Assembly (NCBI RefSeq): GCF_900114715.1
Contig: NZ_FOTY01000010.1
Location: 32,121-96,120, forward strand
Direction of reading: 5' to 3'
Length of the DNA stretch: 64,000 nucleotides
Source of the DNA: Salibacterium qingdaonense
GTDB lineage: Bacteria; Bacillota; Bacilli; Bacillales; Marinococcaceae
Position numbers and translations under genes: made by a program. The notes beneath the pieces were generated by a model, which did not search any database, was not told the origin of the DNA, and saw only the letters and a program-made list of their open reading frames with translations. Below, piece after piece: positions 17,094 to 25,580 of this stretch (the stretch's first letter is position 1; each line of letters begins with the position of its first letter).

Positions 17094-17849
17094 TCAAGTG
17101 CGGGATTTCAGTTTGATGAGGTGTGTCTCAACCCGTGCACCGAGGCGCATCGGCAGCTTTGTCGTACCGAAACCGTTGCTTATCAAAAACGGAAAACCAA
17201 ACCGGTATTTCCATCCACCGGGTTCACCGAGGCTCAGATTTCCAATACGTATCTGACCACCGTGGGTGTGACCGGACAGCGCTGCATCAATGCGGCCTCT
17301 GCCTTTAATATGCCACATAGCAGCAGGATCATGAAGGACGAGGAGCACCGTCTCTGTTTCCGGTATATTCTGCAGCAGCAGAGGATCCACGCTTAATGTT
17401 TTGTCACCTGCTCCTGCGACATGAATAATGCTTGCACCGATCTTCCACACATAAGTGCTGTTTTCCAGTGCTTTTATTCCTTCTTCTTTAAACAGCTGAA
17501 GAAGTTGATCCATATTTTTTTCGATATCATTATTCCCCCACACAAAGAGAACCGGCCCAATCTGTTTCAGACGTCTAAGGTTACGGCGGATTCTTGAAAA
17601 AGGCACGCCTTTCTCGAGCAGATCCCCTCCGATGATAACAAGATCCGCCTGCTGGACTTCCTTAACGAGAGACTCCGGAACGCAGCGCCTGTGGATATCG
17701 GAAATGAAAAAAATACGTTTTCCTGTGAACGCCGCCGGGAGCGACGGTACAACCAGCTCTTCCTGAACAATATTTGTCCGCCCGGCATTGAACAACATCC
17801 ACAGTAAGCCGGCACCGGCACATGCCGTCACATATTTGATAAAGGCCAT
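17094..17849 (-). CDS. ypbG: Membrane-anchored calcineurin-like metallophosphoesterase (YpbG)
   Basis: This 251-residue protein has an N-terminal hydrophobic segment (about 3-20) and a metallophosphoesterase domain with FFISDIHRR near residue 48 (the DxH motif), GGDLLEKG (GDxxD-like) near residue 74, WGNNDIE (GNHD variant with N for H) near residue 105, and GHTHGGQIRIG near residue 194. It resembles YkuE/YpbG phosphohydrolases. The substrate is unknown; membrane attachment suggests a lipid or cell-envelope phosphate. ATG at 17849. Confidence 0.85.
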   Translation of the reverse strand: MAFIKYVTACAGAGLLWMLFNAGRTNIVQEELVVPSLPAAFTGKRIFFISDIHRRCVPESLVKEVQQADLVIIGGDLLEKGVPFSRIRRNLRRLKQIGPVLFVWGNNDIEKNMDQLLQLFKEEGIKALENSTYVWKIGASIIHVAGAGDKTLSVDPLLLQNIPETETVLLVLHDPAAMWHIKGRGRIDAALSGHTHGGQIRIGNLSLGEPGGWKYRFGFPFLISNGFGTTKLPMRLGARVETHLIKLKSRT

Positions 17850-17965
17850 TCGATGATCTACCTTTCTTTTTTAAGCAGTGCTCCGTCTAAAGAAAGACAT
17901 AGCTTTCTTCTGCGGGCTTCTAGTATAATGAATATACAAAAATGATGTAACGGAGGCTGTTGTAC

Positions 17966-18169
17966 ATGGATTTAACTATATTCATGACGGGGACTTCATT
18001 TTTTGGAGCAGGATTTATTATCTTATTATTCTGCCTGCTGCGGAAAAAACAACTCTTTGTCCCCTTTCTTCTTATGGGAGCAGGCGTGCTGCTGTGTTTT
18101 GCAGGGCTTGTCTTGTCATCGCCGCTCACGGATTCGGGTAATGCGCCGGTTTGGGTGAAAGTACTATAA
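17966..18169 (+). CDS. Small two-helix membrane protein, unknown function
   Basis: This 67-residue protein (MDLTIFMTGTSFFGAGF...) has two hydrophobic segments separated by a short basic loop (LRKKQ) and a soluble tail. ATG 17966 has GGAGG 9 nt upstream, a strong site; a TTG two codons earlier is too close to it. It is one of few plus-strand genes here and converges with the small minus-strand gene at 18164, overlapping by 6 bp. I do not recognise the family. Confidence 0.6.
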   Translation: MDLTIFMTGTSFFGAGFIILLFCLLRKKQLFVPFLLMGAGVLLCFAGLVLSSPLTDSGNAPVWVKVL

Positions 18170-18454
18170 ATCAAGCCACAGCGGAGTGAGAACTGCCGCC
18201 ACAACTATTATCAGGAAAATAACGAGCAGTATCCGCGCCGCGGGGAAACGTATTTTCCAATTCAATTTTTTCGATGCTTTCGAATGAGTTTCACTGCGGG
18301 GCGGGAGAGAAGTAGATTCTTTCTCCTCCAGCTCCCGGTATGCTTTGTTTTTTCTGCGGAGACTCTCCGCTTGGTCGTTATGTTTTGAGGACACAGAACT
18401 TCCCCCTTTCTCCAAGGCTACTGATGTAGAATCCATTTCAGCCTTTCTTCCCAT
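18164..18454 (-). CDS. Short single-pass membrane protein in the ypbE position
   Basis: This 96-residue protein has a charged cytoplasmic N-terminus (about 1-70, rich in Ser, Lys and Glu) and one C-terminal membrane helix (IRFPAARILLVIFLIIVVAAVL), ending only four residues after the helix. It overlaps the 3' end of recQ, as ypbE follows recQ in B. subtilis. YpbE there is longer and carries an extracytoplasmic LysM domain after the helix; here no LysM remains. Alternative start: ATG 18436, with AAAGG 5 nt upstream. The link to YpbE rests on synteny and topology only. Confidence 0.55.
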   Translation of the reverse strand: MGRKAEMDSTSVALEKGGSSVSSKHNDQAESLRRKNKAYRELEEKESTSLPPRSETHSKASKKLNWKIRFPAARILLVIFLIIVVAAVLTPLWLDL

Positions 18455-19887
18455 GACAACTCCGATTCCCGCTCCTTTCTCTGCTGGTACACATGCATCG
18501 TGTATTCCCCGCAGACGTCACAGCAGGGGGTCACAATATTTTTATTATGTTCATCAAACACTTCCAGCAGTGCTGTTCTGCGGCAGCGGTCTTTCTGATG
18601 CAGCCAGTATTCTTTTTGTTTAAGTTTTTGAAGTTTCCATTCCATCCGTCTTTGTATAACAGACGATATAAAATCTTCGAGTGGCTGCGTACGTGACGAT
18701 TGGTACCATTTGTGAATATAAAACTGGAGAAAACGGGCATGAACTTCCTCCAGGCCGTATCTTTCGAGAAGAAACCGGCTTGTTGTCCACTCCGGCCGGT
18801 CCGGGTCATGACTTACCATCCTGATTTCCTCCTCGGAAGGAAATTCATGCTCAAGCATTCTTCTCGGGAGCATGCCGTCGGCCGCGTCATACAGGACGAG
18901 CGAAAGACTCTGTCTGCCGTCCCGGCCTGCTCTGCCGATTTCCTGCATGAAGGACTCCATATCTTTGGAATAGTGATAGTGGATAACAAAACGAATGTTG
19001 GGTTTATTGATTCCCATCCCAAACGCATTGGTACAGCAGATAACATCTATTTCATCGTTGAGAAACTGCTGCTGCACGAGCCGCCGGTCTTCATTGCTCA
19101 TCCCCCCGTGGTAGGCCGAGGTTTTCAGTCCGTTTTCCTCTCTAATAAAAGCTGCCAGTTCTTCTGCTTTAAGACGGCTGTTCACATAAATCATGCCGGG
19201 AAGCGGAAGACGGGAACATTCTTCGCGAAGCGTTTCCCGCTTTTCTTCTTCATTCTTCTTTTTCCTCACATCGATGTATATATTCGGCCGGTCCACCGAA
19301 TCACAGTGTACAAGCGGATTAGTCAGCTCCAGTTTTTCGATGATATCTTTCTTTGCATCAGCGGAGGCAGTCGCCGTCAGTGCGATGCAGGGAGGATTAC
19401 CGGCGAGGCGCCTGATTTCTTTAATTCTCAGATAATCTGTCCGGAATTCATGGCCCCACTGCGAAATGCAGTGAGCTTCGTCGACAGCCAGAAGAGATAC
19501 ATTAAGTTTTTCCAGACGGGATGCAACTTCCGGGTGCTGCAGGCTTTCCGGAGAAATATAGACAATTTTATAGTCAGCCAGGTGACGCAGAATATGCTCT
19601 TTTTCGGGTGGACTCAGGAAACTGTTGTAAGCCGCTGCCTGACGAATCCCGCTTTGTTTCAACTCCTGTACCTGGTTTTCCATCAAAGAAAGAAGAGGAG
19701 AAACAATAATCGCGGTTCCTTTTTTCCATAAAGCCGGAAACTGATAACAAAGAGACTTGCCGGACCCTGTGGCAAGCATCGCAAACACGTCTTCCCCGTT
19801 TATCACCGCTTCAATAATCTGCCTCTGCCCTTCTTTAAATGTTGTATGACCGAAATGTTTTTCCAGAAATGGTTTAAGCTTGTCCAT
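18418..19887 (-). CDS. recQ: ATP-dependent DNA helicase, RecQ family (RecS-like, short form)
   Basis: This 489-residue superfamily 2 helicase contains motif I ATGSGKSLCYQ near residue 38, DEAHCISQWGHEFR (motif II DEAH) near residue 135, ALTATAS (motif III), CCTNAFGMGINKP near residue 283 and QEIGRAGRDGR (motif VI) near residue 317. A zinc-binding CCDVCG follows near residue 459, and there is no HRDC domain, as in B. subtilis RecS (ypbC). The family unwinds 3'-5' at forks and in recombination. ATG 19887 (MDKLKPF) lies inside the end of ypbB, suggesting coupled translation. Confidence 0.93.
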   Translation of the reverse strand: MDKLKPFLEKHFGHTTFKEGQRQIIEAVINGEDVFAMLATGSGKSLCYQFPALWKKGTAIIVSPLLSLMENQVQELKQSGIRQAAAYNSFLSPPEKEHILRHLADYKIVYISPESLQHPEVASRLEKLNVSLLAVDEAHCISQWGHEFRTDYLRIKEIRRLAGNPPCIALTATASADAKKDIIEKLELTNPLVHCDSVDRPNIYIDVRKKKNEEEKRETLREECSRLPLPGMIYVNSRLKAEELAAFIREENGLKTSAYHGGMSNEDRRLVQQQFLNDEIDVICCTNAFGMGINKPNIRFVIHYHYSKDMESFMQEIGRAGRDGRQSLSLVLYDAADGMLPRRMLEHEFPSEEEIRMVSHDPDRPEWTTSRFLLERYGLEEVHARFLQFYIHKWYQSSRTQPLEDFISSVIQRRMEWKLQKLKQKEYWLHQKDRCRRTALLEVFDEHNKNIVTPCCDVCGEYTMHVYQQRKERESELSWEERLKWILHQ

Positions 19888-20938
19888 GATCCTCTCTCCC
19901 ATAAAAAGCAAGCGTCAATCGTATCGAAAAATAGTCCAGCTGTTTTGGCTGCGCGGCTTCTTTCAGCACTTTCAGCCTCTTAGTCTGTAATGCAGACGCA
20001 TGATGCAGAATAAGGTTTTGATCTTCTTTCTCCACGTAATCCCCTATCGGGAAGTTGTTTTGTTCGGAAGCAATTTCGACAACATGATCTTCAATGGTGC
20101 TCATTTTCAAATTCCGCACCCGGGCGATGCGTTCCATGCCCCACCCCTCGTTCATGTAACGGAGAGTTTTTTTCGTCGTTTCTGTCAGGACATCCCGAAA
20201 AACTAGATCCGAGGCGGCCTGGTGAAGTACAGCCGACCTGTCTGCATGTTCCAGAAGAAAATGGACGGAACCAAGAAATCGGAAATAGCATTCATCTTCG
20301 CTCATTTGAAGGCGGTTTGACAATTGTGTCCACGTCAGCCCTGTCAAATGATACCCCGTCAGCCGGTTCATGAAAAGGAAGGCATCGCGCTCATCCAGTT
20401 CATCAAGCAGATTACGCAGATCATTGAACAGGATGAAAGCCGTCTGCTGTTTTTCTTCTATCGTTTTGGGCCAGTTTTTTTTCAACCAGTGCTGCACTGA
20501 AATATCTTCAAAGACCGGGAGAAAGCGGCGGTTACCTGCCAGTGTCTGGGAAAGACATTGGACAAGAAGGGCTGTTCGTTTCCAAAAAACAGCTGCGTTT
20601 TTTCCATACAGCCACCCATTAAAGACGGGAGGCCATCTATAAAACATGCGGAAATTATCATTCTGACTTCTACCCTGCTCTGTAATCATAACCCGGTTGT
20701 TATCTGAAGCAATATACCGAAGATACTGTAGTTCGTTTGTATCTTTTTCAAAATCCGTTTCTTTCCAATAAGGAAACATGCGGAAATAATAAGTTACGTT
20801 GTACCATTTAATATCCTGTATCGTCTGGGACGATTTTTTTCCTGTTAAAATGTGATAAAGCGCCTGAATGGAACGCTCCTGATTCATTCGTTCGGCAAGT
20901 AATAAAAACATCTGCCTCCGGAAGGATAAAGCCTGCAC
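19874..20938 (-). CDS. ypbB: YpbB family protein with C-terminal helix-turn-helix domain
   Basis: This 354-residue protein precedes recQ and overlaps it by 14 bp. The C-terminal region (TKKTLRYMNEGWGMERIARVR...STIEDHVVEIA, about residues 255-290) matches the helix-turn-helix found at the end of some RecQ helicases, so helicase and HTH may act together as separate chains. The N-terminus has QALYHILTGKKSSQTIQD near residue 25. GTG 20938 is chosen because GGAGGAGGT lies 6 nt upstream and the length then fits B. subtilis YpbB; the open frame reaches 20983 without another good site. Confidence 0.82.
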   Translation of the reverse strand: MQALSFRRQMFLLLAERMNQERSIQALYHILTGKKSSQTIQDIKWYNVTYYFRMFPYWKETDFEKDTNELQYLRYIASDNNRVMITEQGRSQNDNFRMFYRWPPVFNGWLYGKNAAVFWKRTALLVQCLSQTLAGNRRFLPVFEDISVQHWLKKNWPKTIEEKQQTAFILFNDLRNLLDELDERDAFLFMNRLTGYHLTGLTWTQLSNRLQMSEDECYFRFLGSVHFLLEHADRSAVLHQAASDLVFRDVLTETTKKTLRYMNEGWGMERIARVRNLKMSTIEDHVVEIASEQNNFPIGDYVEKEDQNLILHHASALQTKRLKVLKEAAQPKQLDYFSIRLTLAFYGREDHGQA

Positions 20939-21118
20939 AAGTTTACCTCCTCCCCGAAAAGACACGTCAACGCCGCCGTTCATTATTACTGAAACAGCCG
21001 GGCGCAGCCGTTTTCTGCTCTGTTGAAAAGTTTACCATGAAAGCTTAGAATGTAAAATAGAATGAGATGGATAACAACACCGCTTCGCGGCCAGAAATGA
21101 GTATGCCAGTCTTTTTAA

Positions 21119-21373
<255 letters not shown>

Positions 21374-21395
21374 AATAAACGATGTCTCCTCTTAT

Positions 21396-21431
21396 GCCTG
21401 GCAGGAGACCAGGCGTTTGTTTTATTTTTTT
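21396..21431 (+). terminator. Intrinsic terminator of fer
   Basis: GCCTGG and CCAGGC form a 6-bp GC-rich stem with a 7-nt loop, directly followed by GTTTGTTTTATTTTTTT. Confidence 0.85.
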
Positions 21432-21485
21432 CTTTTACCTGCTATAATTTTTAAGGAACCACTACATATCAAAGGAGGCTCTCTT

Positions 21486-21977
21486 ATGAGTACAGAGAAT
21501 CGAGAAGTAGAAGCTATTATTGAAATTCCAACCGGAAGCCAGAACAAATATGAATTTGATAAGGATAAAGGCCATTATAAACTGGACCGTGTCCTTTTCT
21601 CCCCAATGTTTTATCCGGCAGAATACGGCTACATCGATAACACTCTGGCGCTCGATGACGATCCGCTTGACATTCTCGTACTGGCTACAAATCCTACATT
21701 CCCGGGATGTGCAATAGATGCACGGGTCATTGGATATCTGCAGATGGTTGATGATGGCGAAGAAGATGAGAAACTGCTTGGTGTTCCTGTTGAAGACCCG
21801 AGATTCGACAACATTCAGTCCATCGAGGATATCCCAAGTCACAAGCTTGATGAAATCTCCCACTTTTTCAAAACATACAAAGATCTCGAAAACAAAAAGA
21901 CGGAAATCGGCAAGTGGGAAGACGCTGCAGCTGCTGCAAAATTAGTGGACGAATGCATCGAACGTTACAACAAGTAA
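21486..21977 (+). CDS. ppa: Family I inorganic pyrophosphatase
   Basis: This 163-residue enzyme hydrolyses pyrophosphate to two phosphates. Family I signatures are present: EIPTGSQNKYE near residue 14, the YPAEYGYI core near residue 48, and DDDPLDILVL near residue 59, which carries the metal-binding aspartates; KTYKDLENKK near residue 128 completes the active site. AAAGGAGGCTCTCTT precedes ATG 21486. B. subtilis itself uses the unrelated family II enzyme (PpaC); family I forms occur in other Bacillaceae. A repeat element follows its stop. Confidence 0.95.
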   Translation: MSTENREVEAIIEIPTGSQNKYEFDKDKGHYKLDRVLFSPMFYPAEYGYIDNTLALDDDPLDILVLATNPTFPGCAIDARVIGYLQMVDDGEEDEKLLGVPVEDPRFDNIQSIEDIPSHKLDEISHFFKTYKDLENKKTEIGKWEDAAAAAKLVDECIERYNK

Positions 21978-22047
21978 TAACGAACCAAAGCAGGGATAAC
22001 CTCTCCACAAGTGATAACAATCTTAGAAACTCCCTCAATCCAATCAA

Positions 22048-22330
22048 AGAGTCTGGGACAAGAGCACATGATGCGGCAGATAATACGAATTTTCCGGGTC
22101 ACTAATCAAAAGCTGTATAGCAGCGGAGCCAAAATGCTTTGACTCCTGCGGGAACAGCACGAGTCTCAAGACCCCGCAGGAAGCGGTTTTCTTCCGAGGA
22201 GGCTTGAGCCGTGCCCGCGGAAAGCAAAGCATTTTGGCGTAGCGGCTTGTCTCAGCAACGAAAAATACCGAACGATTTTTTGAAATCGTTCGGTATTTTT
22301 CTATCTTATAGAAGTTTTGTCTCAGACTCT
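22048..22330. repeat. Dispersed Bacillaceae-type palindromic repeat with nested inverted repeats
   Basis: The gap between ppa and the M14 peptidase holds three nested structures. The outer arms are AGAGTCTGGGACAA (22048-22061) and TTGTCTCAGACTCT (22317-22330), complementary except one base. The inner arms are GCCAAAATGCTTTG (22128-22141) and CAAAGCATTTTGGC (22225-22238), perfect. Between these lie CTCCTGCGGGA and GACCCCGCAGGA, which can pair, and GAGGAGGCTTGAGCC. A terminator-like hairpin sits at 22261-22300. The CCCCGCAGGA / GAGGAGGCTT vocabulary recurs, from memory, in non-coding repeats of many Bacillaceae. No convincing protein is encoded. Confidence 0.7.
22261..22300. terminator. Long hairpin inside the repeat, likely bidirectional terminator of ppa and the M14 peptidase gene
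   Basis: A perfect 18-bp stem (AAAAATACCGAACGATTT / AAATCGTTCGGTATTTTT) with a TTTG loop and A5/T5 ends. It would supply a terminator to both convergent genes. Confidence 0.85.
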
Positions 22331-22363
22331 TTTCACTGTTTAGAGATCGTCATGGTCCCGGTT

Positions 22364-23434
22364 TTATTTCGTAAAATTAGTAAATGTTAAGCTTTCCAGA
22401 AGAAGCGGAACTCCTGTAACCCAGATTCTTGCGGATGCCTCGGGCGGAAGTGGATTCATCCCCACACCTGTTTCAATCGTGAATCCGGGCCTGCGGAATG
22501 TTTTAATAAACCAATCTTTATATCCAGCGCTGCTTCCAGCGTCCTCGACCGGGCGAAATGACCCTGCTGCTGCCAGTCGTCTTCCCAATTCGGCGCTCTC
22601 CGGGGGTTCCAATCCACTATAACCCCAATAGACTTCTTCCCCCTGGGAATGAAGCGCGAGCACATGCGAAAATTCTTCCTGCATGCTGAGCTGATATACA
22701 GCTTTTGCCTCGGGCTCTGTGAGCGGGGCTTCTCCTCCGTAATGTCTTGGAAAAGGACAATCAGGAGAACCTGCTGCTTCTTCTTTCCAACCTGCCGGCC
22801 ACTGATGATTTAAATCAACACCGCGTGCGTTGGCGGACCAGTGCCGGAAATCATTCATTCCACCGTTTATCTTCATCACTTCATCCTTTTTCTCTTTGTC
22901 CAGTACAGCCGCCCCTTCCTGAACGAGTTCCACCCCATCCGGATTGACAAGCGGTACTACGTAAAGAGTCACTTCCTGAAGAATTGTTTCAGGGTTGACA
23001 TCATACCAATGCTCTTTCGACTCCTCCTTTGATATAAACATATGAAGAAATGACATTAAAAGCCAGGTATTCAGCCATTCATTCCCATGCCAGGCGGCCG
23101 AAAATAATATTTTTTTCGGACCGCTCCCTGCACGAAACAACCATATCGGTTTTCCAAGCACGGAAGTACCGATCTGTTCCGAATAGATTGAAGACGGAAG
23201 ACTCTTTCTGTCTTCTTCAAGCTCTCTCCATCCGTACTCATAAACACAACCTGTCTGTGTTTCACGAAGCGGATGATTTGTTTGTTCGGTCTTTGGAACA
23301 AGGATCGTCGTTCCTGGTTCCAGGTAGGTCTCCAGTGACATATTGTTTCTAGAAAGCAGCTGTTCTGTCGACACTTGAAAACGAACCGCTATTTTACGCA
23401 CGGTATCCCCCTGCTTGACGTTATATTTGATCAC
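22364..23434 (-). CDS. LysM-M14 zinc carboxypeptidase: gamma-D-glutamyl-L-diamino acid endopeptidase I type
   Basis: This 356-residue protein has an N-terminal LysM domain (about 2-48, YNVKQGDTVRKIAVRF) and an M14 catalytic domain (about 65-356). Zinc ligands are His and Glu in AWHGNEWL near residue 113 and the distal His in ALHSQGEE near residue 262; the catalytic Glu is in FTIETGVG near residue 327. It has no signal peptide. It resembles YqgT and the ENP1 enzyme of Lysinibacillus, which cut the D-Glu-gamma-DAP bond of spore or cell-wall peptides. It converges with ppa. Confidence 0.88.
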   Translation of the reverse strand: MIKYNVKQGDTVRKIAVRFQVSTEQLLSRNNMSLETYLEPGTTILVPKTEQTNHPLRETQTGCVYEYGWRELEEDRKSLPSSIYSEQIGTSVLGKPIWLFRAGSGPKKILFSAAWHGNEWLNTWLLMSFLHMFISKEESKEHWYDVNPETILQEVTLYVVPLVNPDGVELVQEGAAVLDKEKKDEVMKINGGMNDFRHWSANARGVDLNHQWPAGWKEEAAGSPDCPFPRHYGGEAPLTEPEAKAVYQLSMQEEFSHVLALHSQGEEVYWGYSGLEPPESAELGRRLAAAGSFRPVEDAGSSAGYKDWFIKTFRRPGFTIETGVGMNPLPPEASARIWVTGVPLLLESLTFTNFTK

Positions 23435-23479
23435 ATCATTTCACCCTCCTCAAGCGGCACGCCTTTTACCTGAAGTATA

Positions 23480-23508
23480 TTGACTTTCCCACCCTCCTAT
23501 GATACATT
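23480..23508 (+). promoter_or_regulatory. Probable sigma-A promoter of the serA T-box transcript
   Basis: TTGACT (23480-23485) and TACATT (23503-23508) are separated by 17 bp. Transcription would start near 23515, just before the T-box leader. Confidence 0.55.
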
Positions 23509-23519
23509 TACAATCAATA

Positions 23520-23808
23520 AATGAAGGACACTTGTCCTCCATGAGTACACAGTTACAGTATAATGCCTGGATGAAGAACGACGAATTACAGGCCCATTCC
23601 AGAGAGCCGGATAAGCTGGAAACCGGTATGGCCTTTTTTCCGAGAGCACTTCTGAGCAGCCGCTTTGAACAAAAGTAGAAGCGGACGGATAATCCGTTAC
23701 CTTGGAGCTTTGGCTCCCTGAGAAGTATAAAGGATACTTGAAAAAGGGTGGCACCGCGGAAACTTCCGCCCCTTGCGAATTTATTCGTGTGGGCAGGGAG
23801 TTTTTTTT
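23520..23808 (+). promoter_or_regulatory. T-box riboswitch controlling serA (probably tRNA-Ser)
   Basis: The leader contains AGAGAGCCGG (the AG-bulge side of stem I) at 23601, GCTGGAAACCGG (apical loop side), and the T-box AGGGTGGCACCGCG at 23745-23758, whose GG pairs with the tRNA acceptor end. A terminator hairpin follows, ending in T8 at 23801-23808. The specifier is not certain: the 3' side of the specifier loop (TTTTCCGAGAGCACT, 23635-23649) offers TCC (23639-23641) and AGC (23645-23647), both serine codons, which suits a serine-biosynthesis gene. Uncharged tRNA would favour read-through. Confidence 0.93.
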
Positions 23809-23879
23809 ATAGGTTTTCCCGGGGGCGGTATTTAAACTGTGACGCTATGATTTTATTACAGGTGAAGGAGTGGAGAGAG

Positions 23880-25502
23880 ATGATGCAGCAACCTGCAGCA
23901 GAAAAAAAAGCAGAAGAAGAACAAAAGACAAAGGCACGGATTCTCGTGTCGGATGCAATGAGCAAGGAAGGCCTGGCCCCCCTCCTGGGTCAGGATCAGA
24001 TTGAGTGCGTCGAGCAGAATGTAAAAGACGTGGACGATCAGGATACCTACGATGCCCTTCTTGTGCGGAGTGGTACGACGGTGACTCCGGAGATCATGGA
24101 TCAGATGACGAACCTGAAAATTATTGCCCGGGCAGGTGTAGGCGTCGACAATATTGATGTAGACGCGGCCACCAAACGGGGCATTGTAGTCATTAACGCT
24201 CCGGACGGCAACACGATATCCACCGCGGAACATACTTTTGCCATGATTATGTCTCTTGCCAGAAATATACCGCAGGCAGATGCTTCCATCCAAGGCGGGG
24301 AGTGGAACCGTAAAGCATTTCAGGGTGTGGAACTGCGCGGCAAAACGCTGGGTGTCGTCGGTTTCGGCCGGATCGGATCCGAAATCGCAAAACGGGCCCG
24401 AGGGTTTGATCTATCGCTTCTCGTTTACGACCCTTTTCTCACCGAAGAACGTGCGGAGAAGCTCGGCGTAGAGATCGGCACACTCGATGAAGTGCTCGAA
24501 AGTGCGGATATCATTACCGTCCACACTCCGCTGACAAAAGATACAAAAGGGCTTATCAACCGTGACAACATAGGAAAAACCAAACCCGGCGTTCTTCTCA
24601 TTAACTGTGCCCGAGGCGGTATCATTGATGAAGAAGCGCTTTATGAACATCTGGAAAGCGGGAACGCCGGAGGTGCGGCACTGGACGTGTTTGAAGAGGA
24701 ACCAGCTCAGAACAATAAACTCGTCGGCCTCGGCAACGTTATCACAACACCCCACATCGCCGCTTCTACCAAGGAAGCACAGCTGAATGTAGCCGAACAG
24801 GTATCCGAGGAAGTACTGCAGTTTTTAAAAGGAATGCCTGCTCTGAATTCGATTAACCTGCCGACGATGTCGAAGGAAAAATTTGAAACACTGCAGCCGT
24901 ATTATGAACTTTCCAAAAAAATGGGGTATATTTTATCCCAGAGCATGAAGACTCCGGTTCAGGACATTGATGTGCATTACAGCGGGGAAGTCACGGAACT
25001 TGAAACATCCGTTTTGACTCGTTCACTCGTCGCAGGTTTTCTCCAGACAAGAATTGATGCCCCTGTTAATGACGTCAATGCGTCCGTTATCGCAAAAGAA
25101 CGAGGCATCACATACGGAGAAAAGCACCATACAAACGCTCTGGGCTATTCCAATCTGATGCAGGCAACAATACGCGGGGAGAACCGTCATTTCACGATTC
25201 ACGGTACCTACGTCAAGGAATACGGACCGCGCATCGTCCGGATTAATGACTTTAACGTGGATTTCTACCCCACCGGACACTTGATTTACATCCAGCATTC
25301 AGATAGACCCGGCGTCATTGGAAAAATGGGACAGCTTCTCGGCGAACATGACGTGAACATCGCCACGATGCAGGTCGGCCGGAGAGAAGAAGGCGGAGAT
25401 GCAATTATGATGCTCGCAGTCGACAAAGAGGCGGGAGAAAACGTTGTGAAACATTTAACTTCCATTGAAGAAATTAAACAAGCAGACAAAATCGAAGTGT
25501 AA
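23880..25502 (+). CDS. serA: D-3-phosphoglycerate dehydrogenase
   Basis: This 540-residue long-form enzyme catalyses the first step of serine synthesis. In order: substrate domain with ILVSDAMSKEG, NAD-binding Rossmann loop VGFGRIGSEIAKRARG near residue 160, catalytic INCARGGIIDEEAL near residue 241 and TPHIAAST near residue 291. An ASB (allosteric substrate-binding) domain spans about 325-450 and a C-terminal ACT domain about 465-540. The ACT domain usually mediates serine feedback. Start ATG 23880 or 23883, with AAGGAG and GGAGAG upstream. Transcription is under the T-box, so both tRNA charging and feedback may control it. Confidence 0.96.
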   Translation: MMQQPAAEKKAEEEQKTKARILVSDAMSKEGLAPLLGQDQIECVEQNVKDVDDQDTYDALLVRSGTTVTPEIMDQMTNLKIIARAGVGVDNIDVDAATKRGIVVINAPDGNTISTAEHTFAMIMSLARNIPQADASIQGGEWNRKAFQGVELRGKTLGVVGFGRIGSEIAKRARGFDLSLLVYDPFLTEERAEKLGVEIGTLDEVLESADIITVHTPLTKDTKGLINRDNIGKTKPGVLLINCARGGIIDEEALYEHLESGNAGGAALDVFEEEPAQNNKLVGLGNVITTPHIAASTKEAQLNVAEQVSEEVLQFLKGMPALNSINLPTMSKEKFETLQPYYELSKKMGYILSQSMKTPVQDIDVHYSGEVTELETSVLTRSLVAGFLQTRIDAPVNDVNASVIAKERGITYGEKHHTNALGYSNLMQATIRGENRHFTIHGTYVKEYGPRIVRINDFNVDFYPTGHLIYIQHSDRPGVIGKMGQLLGEHDVNIATMQVGRREEGGDAIMMLAVDKEAGENVVKHLTSIEEIKQADKIEV

Positions 25503-25532
25503 CAAAACAACTCACGATGAAATGCTTCCACG

Positions 25533-25565
25533 GCCCCCTGGATAAAAATGTCCAGGGGGCTTTTT
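25533..25565 (+). terminator. Intrinsic terminator of serA
   Basis: GCCCCCTGGA / TCCAGGGGGC form a perfect 10-bp stem with an 8-nt loop, followed by TTTTT. Confidence 0.93.
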
Positions 25566-25580
25566 ATCTTACACTCTTGT

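Noticed and set aside
17058..17396. Plus-strand frame with a strong ribosome site (AAAGGAGTGAGAGGGG) starting MPKRPADKAYF
   Set aside because: Most of it is antisense to ypbG, which has intact phosphoesterase motifs; the protein past residue 20 has no recognisable pattern. The ribosome-site match may be chance.
19193..19731. Long plus-strand frames antisense to recQ
   Set aside because: Helicase motifs on the minus strand are complete; the plus frames are shadows.
22044..22232. Minus-strand frame inside the repeat element
   Set aside because: The sequence is explained by the inverted-repeat structure; no ribosome site or protein pattern.
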